From Chitinophagaceae bacterium UBA3961 (GTDB lineage: Bacteria; Bacteroidota; Bacteroidia; Chitinophagales; Chitinophagaceae), in the NCBI GenBank assembly GCA_002385265.1, contig DGDD01000284.1, positions 1 through 8,039 on the forward strand: 8,039 bases of DNA, read 5' to 3'. How positions within the stretch are numbered: the stretch's first letter is position 1; the number at the start of each line of letters is the position of its first letter. Position numbers and translations under genes: made by a program. Shown in pieces: positions 5,500 to 8,039 of this stretch. Under the pieces are notes generated by a model that was not told the DNA's origin, made no database searches, and saw only the letters and a list, made by a program, of their open reading frames with translations.

Positions 5500-6567
5500 T
5501 CACGCTCTTCCCATCTGCTTCAAAAACGCTACGTGAGAAGCAACTGCATAACGAACACGAGGGTATTCGATGTATGCAATTCCATACTCCTGGCAAGCTT
5601 GCTTGATAATTTTGCTGATAGCAGGGTAATGTATGTGCGAAATTTTAGGGAACAAGTGGTGCTCAATTTGAAAATTCAAGCCTCCTACAAACCAACTTAC
5701 TAATTTATTATTGGTTGCGAAATTGGCAGTTGTTTTCAATTGGTGTACTGCCCACTCATCATCTAACTTATTGGTTTCTACATCGGGCACAGGAAACGAT
5801 GTATGCTCTACAGTGTGTGCCAATTGGAACACAATGCTAAGCACGAATCCCGCAACTAATGTGAAAATCAAAAAGCTGATCAACCAACTCGTAAATCCAA
5901 CCATATAAATGGGTAACCCAACGAAGAGGAATAAATGGAACAATTTGAAGCCCCAGAAAATGAGGTGATCGTTTAAGGTCATTTTCTTCAAAGGCATACT
6001 TCCAATTTTCCCTTTGAAGTACTTCTGATAATCGAGTACGAAAATCCACAACACATACAACAACGAATACAATAACCAGAAGTACAAGTGTTGGTATTTG
6101 TGCATTTTCAAACGACGCTGAGTAGAACTCATGCGCATCCAAGGTTGGATATCGATGTCGTCATCCAATCCATCAACATTGGTATAGGCGTGGTGAATCA
6201 CATTGTGCTTTACGTTCCACATAAAGCTGTTACCACCTAAAATATTCAATGAAAAAGCGGCGATTACATTCACCCACTTGTATTTGCTAAAACTTCCGTG
6301 TGCTCCATCATGCATTACATTGAAACCGATGGCAGCAACAAGAATTCCTAAGATGATGCTTTCAACAACTTGAAAGAACACATTTGGAGTGAAGAACACA
6401 AGATGCACATATACTGCCACAAAGCCGATCATCAATACAATGGCTTTCAAAAACAACTGGTAATTTCCTGTTTGAGAAGCTCCTACTTCTTCAAAATAAT
6501 TGGAGATACGTTTTTTCAATTCCGCGTGGAAGGAATGAGGGACATTGGCGAACTTAACTGTAGACAT
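5500..6567 (-). CDS. Membrane fatty acid (acyl-CoA/acyl-lipid) desaturase
   Basis: The protein has 355 residues and belongs to the FA_desaturase family. These di-iron membrane enzymes use O2 and an electron donor to introduce a double bond into an acyl chain of membrane lipid or acyl-CoA. All three histidine boxes are present. Box 1 is H86-D-G-A-H90. Box 2 is H121-N-V-I-H125-H126. Box 3 is Q300-I-E-H303-H304, in the QIEHH form typical of front-end and linoleoyl-CoA-type desaturases. An extra HTVEH lies at 251-255. Hydrophobic segments near 41-60, 64-84, 101-115, 160-178, 205-225 and 227-250 fit the usual pairs of membrane helices. No N-terminal cytochrome b5 domain is fused, so electrons must come from a separate carrier such as ferredoxin. 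The ATG is well placed about 30 bases after a consensus -7 box. Regiospecificity cannot be read from the sequence. It runs convergent to the sigma operon and ends at a strong terminator. Confidence 0.95.
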   Translation of the reverse strand: MSTVKFANVPHSFHAELKKRISNYFEEVGASQTGNYQLFLKAIVLMIGFVAVYVHLVFFTPNVFFQVVESIILGILVAAIGFNVMHDGAHGSFSKYKWVNVIAAFSLNILGGNSFMWNVKHNVIHHAYTNVDGLDDDIDIQPWMRMSSTQRRLKMHKYQHLYFWLLYSLLYVLWIFVLDYQKYFKGKIGSMPLKKMTLNDHLIFWGFKLFHLFLFVGLPIYMVGFTSWLISFLIFTLVAGFVLSIVFQLAHTVEHTSFPVPDVETNKLDDEWAVHQLKTTANFATNNKLVSWFVGGLNFQIEHHLFPKISHIHYPAISKIIKQACQEYGIAYIEYPRVRYAVASHVAFLKQMGRA

Positions 6568-6597
6568 TAATTTAACTTATGATACTTAAATAAAACG

Positions 6598-6628
6598 CAA
6601 AGGTACTCTATTGTATTTCAGCAGCAGC
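6598..6628 (-). promoter_or_regulatory. Desaturase promoter
   Basis: On the minus strand, TACCTTTG (6605 down to 6598) matches the Bacteroidota -7 element TAnnTTTG perfectly. It puts the likely transcript start about 25 bases before the ATG. In place of a consensus -33 TTG there is CTG at 6627-6625, with a 19-base spacer. No Shine-Dalgarno is seen, as is usual in this phylum. Confidence 0.7.
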
Positions 6629-6633
6629 TGAAA
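6616..6633. promoter_or_regulatory. Palindrome over the desaturase -33 region, candidate operator
   Basis: TTTCAGC (6616-6622) and GCTGAAA (6627-6633) are perfect seven-base inverted arms around a four-base AGCA centre. The site overlaps the -33 position of the desaturase promoter, where a dimeric repressor or activator would sit. No regulator gene is next to it, so the protein that binds it, if any, is unknown. Confidence 0.4.
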
Positions 6634-6743
6634 ACATAAGTCCTTAGCGGGATTTGTGAAATCATTAGCATACTCTAGTTGATTACACTAACGAATGTTA
6701 TAAAGAGCTGATTTTAAAGTGTTTTATAAAGATAAGGAAGATG

Positions 6744-6751
6744 CAAATATA
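6744..6751 (-). promoter_or_regulatory. Second upstream -7 box for the desaturase
   Basis: TATATTTG, followed by CA, is a perfect TAnnTTTG match on the minus strand, about 180 bases upstream of the desaturase start. It would give a leader of about 170 bases that contains the first promoter and the palindrome. No TTG was found at the expected -33 distance, so it is less sure than the proximal promoter. Confidence 0.4.
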
Positions 6752-6793
6752 GTGCACAGTTTGTTTAAGAAAGATGATTGAAATCAGTTGACC

Positions 6794-6814
6794 AATTAAG
6801 AATTAAGAATTAAA
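6794..6814 (-). repeat. TTAATTC run (inverted orientation)
   Basis: AATTAAGAATTAAGAATTAA is three short tandem units, the reverse complement of the TTAATTC units at 1913. It begins the repeat part of the gap between the desaturase promoter region and bshB1. TTTAGGTGTTAG follows at 6832-6843. Confidence 0.65.
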
Positions 6815-6856
6815 ACGGCCGGCTACCTGGTTTTAGGTGTTAGTTCTGCGAACGAT

Positions 6857-6916
6857 CCCTGAGTACAACGGAGGGCTTTGACGTCTTCGCTACGTTGCAG
6901 TGAACCGAGAATCAGG
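6857..6916. repeat. Structured intergenic element with nested inverted arms
   Basis: CCTGA (6858-6862) pairs with TCAGG (6912-6916), and inside it CAACG (6866-6870) pairs with CGTTG (6893-6897). The motif CCCTGAG followed by GGAGGG is like the palindromic CCCTGAG-type elements scattered between genes in many bacteria. It lies 17 bases past the end of bshB1 and could shape the 3' end of that mRNA. There is no uridine run, so it is not a standard terminator. Confidence 0.45.
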
Positions 6917-6933
6917 AATTCAACAAAAACTTC

Positions 6934-7671
6934 CTAAGTTTCCACCAATACCAAAGAATCCAAATTCTTAATGCCAATTTTCTTTTCTGTAATAAATCCT
7001 TCCCCATATTTTACTCCAATACGCTTGCCCAGCATACGCGAACGAGCAATCACACTGTCTAAGAAATCGGGACTCGATATATAAGTTTGAGGACCGGTGC
7101 CATCAGATGCGGCAGTATGGAATTGTGTAGTATAAGCCTGAATCGATTTCATGCGCTCTTCAAACACATCACTAATATCTACAATAAGATCGGGTTCGTG
7201 ATACCAGTCTTGCAAATAATGCAATACCATTTTAGGACGCCATTTCTCCTGAGGAGTTCCATCATCGTTAAAAGTCTCAATTTTTGCCAATCCCGATAAG
7301 AAACAAGCATCGGCAATCATGTTTCCGGCACGACCATGGTCGGGGTGACGATCTTTCAACACATTGGCGATCACTACTTCAGGCTGGTATTTACGTATGT
7401 ATTTTATTAATAATAACTGGTGTTCTTCGTCATTTTTGAAGAAACCATCTCTCATTTTAAGATTTTCTCGAACCAGCACTTTTAAAATAGCTGCGGCGGC
7501 GGCAGCTTCTGCATACCTTGTTTCAACGGTACCGCGGGTTCCTAACTCACCTTGAGTGAGATCGAGGATACCGGTTTTCATTCCACGGTTGGCTTCAATA
7601 AGCAATAATCCGGAGCATCCGAGCTCCACATCATCGGGGTGCACGCCGATAGCGAGGACGTCTAGTTTCAT
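6934..7671 (-). CDS. bshB1: Bacillithiol biosynthesis deacetylase BshB1
   Basis: This 245-residue zinc enzyme of the PIG-L/LmbE family removes the acetyl group from N-acetylglucosaminyl-malate. That is the second step in making bacillithiol, the low-molecular-weight thiol that replaces glutathione in many Firmicutes and Bacteroidota. The N-terminus, LDVLAIGVHPDDVELGCSG (3-21), is diagnostic. By analogy with the Bacillus cereus enzyme, H11, D14 and H112 hold the zinc and D13 is the general base. The second motif is DRHPDHGRAG at 107-116. The later segments PDLIVDISDVFEERMKSIQAY (160-180) and RSRMLGKRIGVKYGEGF (211-227) fit the BshB1 subgroup rather than general LmbE proteins. Length is normal for the family and the ATG gives the expected first strand. 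BshA and BshC, the other two enzymes, are not in this window. The gene reads toward the desaturase but has its own promoter. Confidence 0.93.
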   Translation of the reverse strand: MKLDVLAIGVHPDDVELGCSGLLLIEANRGMKTGILDLTQGELGTRGTVETRYAEAAAAAAILKVLVRENLKMRDGFFKNDEEHQLLLIKYIRKYQPEVVIANVLKDRHPDHGRAGNMIADACFLSGLAKIETFNDDGTPQEKWRPKMVLHYLQDWYHEPDLIVDISDVFEERMKSIQAYTTQFHTAASDGTGPQTYISSPDFLDSVIARSRMLGKRIGVKYGEGFITEKKIGIKNLDSLVLVET

Positions 7672-7675
7672 GAAG

Positions 7676-7683
7676 CAAAAATA
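7676..7683 (-). promoter_or_regulatory. bshB1 -7 box next to the start codon
   Basis: TATTTTTG on the minus strand (7683 down to 7676) matches TAnnTTTG perfectly and ends only four bases before the ATG. With the usual distance from box to start, transcription would begin at or next to the A of the start codon, giving a leaderless or nearly leaderless mRNA. A TTTG at 7711-7708 lies 24 bases further upstream, longer than the usual spacer. Confidence 0.5.
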
Positions 7684-7770
7684 GGTGGAATTAAAATTAG
7701 TTCACAGCAAAGTTGGTAAAGAACCTGAGGGATTTGCATCCCCCTTGTATCCTGTATTCCCTCTTATTTC

Positions 7771-7808
7771 ACCGCGGCGGCGCAGCGGTCGCAGCGATAA
7801 CGCAGCGA
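7771..7808 (+). repeat. GC-rich CGCAGCG module, copy 3
   Basis: ACCGCGGCGGCGCAGCG is followed by GTCGCAGCGATAACGCAGCG, again with units 9 bases apart. It differs from the copy at 1807 at only a few bases. It lies about 100 bases upstream of bshB1, in a gap (7672-8039) that holds no gene I can support. Confidence 0.85.
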
Positions 7809-7842
7809 CTCCCCGTGCCTCCGAGTCCCCGTGGTTCTGTAT

Positions 7843-8039
7843 TTCCTCGTTCCTCGTCTCCTCTCTTCCTCGCTCCTGCTTCGCTGCTGTTCCATTATTA
7901 ATTATTACTTGTTAATTATTAATTAGTTTCTCCTCGTCTCCTCCATCTTCCCTCCTCCTTCCTATACTCCCCCTGTTCCTCTACCTGTTCTTTCTGAGTA
8001 TTTCCTCGTTCCTCGCTTCCTATTTTCCTATTTCTATTT
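7843..8039 (+). repeat. CCTCGTTCC pyrimidine runs and TTAATTATT run
   Basis: CCTCGTTCCTCG appears at about 7844 and again near 8007, with CTCCTCTCTTCCTCGCTCC between. CTGTTCCATT (7887-7896) leads into ATTATTAATTATTACTTGTT units to 7925, and more pyrimidine-rich text continues to the end of the window. The order of modules copies 1807-1944, so it is a second example of the same composite. Open frames across it come from the absence of stop triplets in C/T-rich DNA and do not look like protein. Confidence 0.7.

Noticed and set aside
5837..6142. Minus-strand frame of 101 codons inside the desaturase
   Set aside because: It is an out-of-frame shadow of the desaturase, whose histidine boxes make its own frame certain.
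6600..6665. Short leader peptide upstream of the desaturase (17 codons ending in the palindrome)
   Set aside because: An ATG-started frame does end in the palindrome, but it shows no codon bias or attenuator-like run and is short enough to be chance.
7685..7915. Plus-strand open frames upstream of bshB1
   Set aside because: Two overlapping frames are open in C/T-rich and CGCAGCG repeat DNA. The translations are low-complexity and rich in serine, proline and arginine.

Overview
The window looks like chromosomal DNA from a member of the Bacteroidota. The genes are AT-rich and no Shine-Dalgarno sequence decides a start. Two minus-strand genes have upstream matches to the Bacteroidota promoter element TAnnTTTG. 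The set of a bacillithiol-type deacetylase (BshB1), a three-histidine-box acyl-lipid desaturase, an ECF sigma factor and several small secreted orphans fits that phylum. I cannot place it to family or genus from this sequence.

Layout. Positions 1-1842 are a repeat-rich stretch carrying two short secreted-protein genes: 463-927, a lipocalin-like orphan, and 1265-1645, another orphan. The first is bracketed by a long direct repeat. Composite intergenic modules lie in opposite orientations at the two ends of the stretch. A repeat-filled gap then leads to an unrecognised soluble protein (2068-2793). Next come a four-helix membrane protein (2959-3342), an unassigned cytosolic protein (3400-4062), and a compact two-gene unit of an ECF sigma factor (4204-4707) and a four-helix membrane protein (4709-5377), separated by 1 nt. 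The minus strand carries a fatty acid desaturase (5500-6567) with a clear intrinsic terminator and a good promoter, and bshB1 (6934-7671), whose -7 box lies almost on the start codon. The right end (7672-8039) is again repeat material.

How the parts work together. The confident functions are membrane-lipid desaturation, bacillithiol synthesis and envelope-linked transcription control by the sigma/membrane-protein pair. Nothing shows they form one pathway; the right half reads as ordinary housekeeping and stress genes side by side. The most unusual material is the intergenic DNA. A small vocabulary of modules (9-nt periodic CTTTGCGGT-like runs, a GC-rich CGCAGCG block, CCGTGGTCA blocks, CCTCGTTCC pyrimidine runs, TTAATTATTAAT runs and a TTTAGGTGTTAG block) recurs in several gaps in both orientations. 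No CRISPR array, tRNA, rRNA, transposase or integrase was seen.
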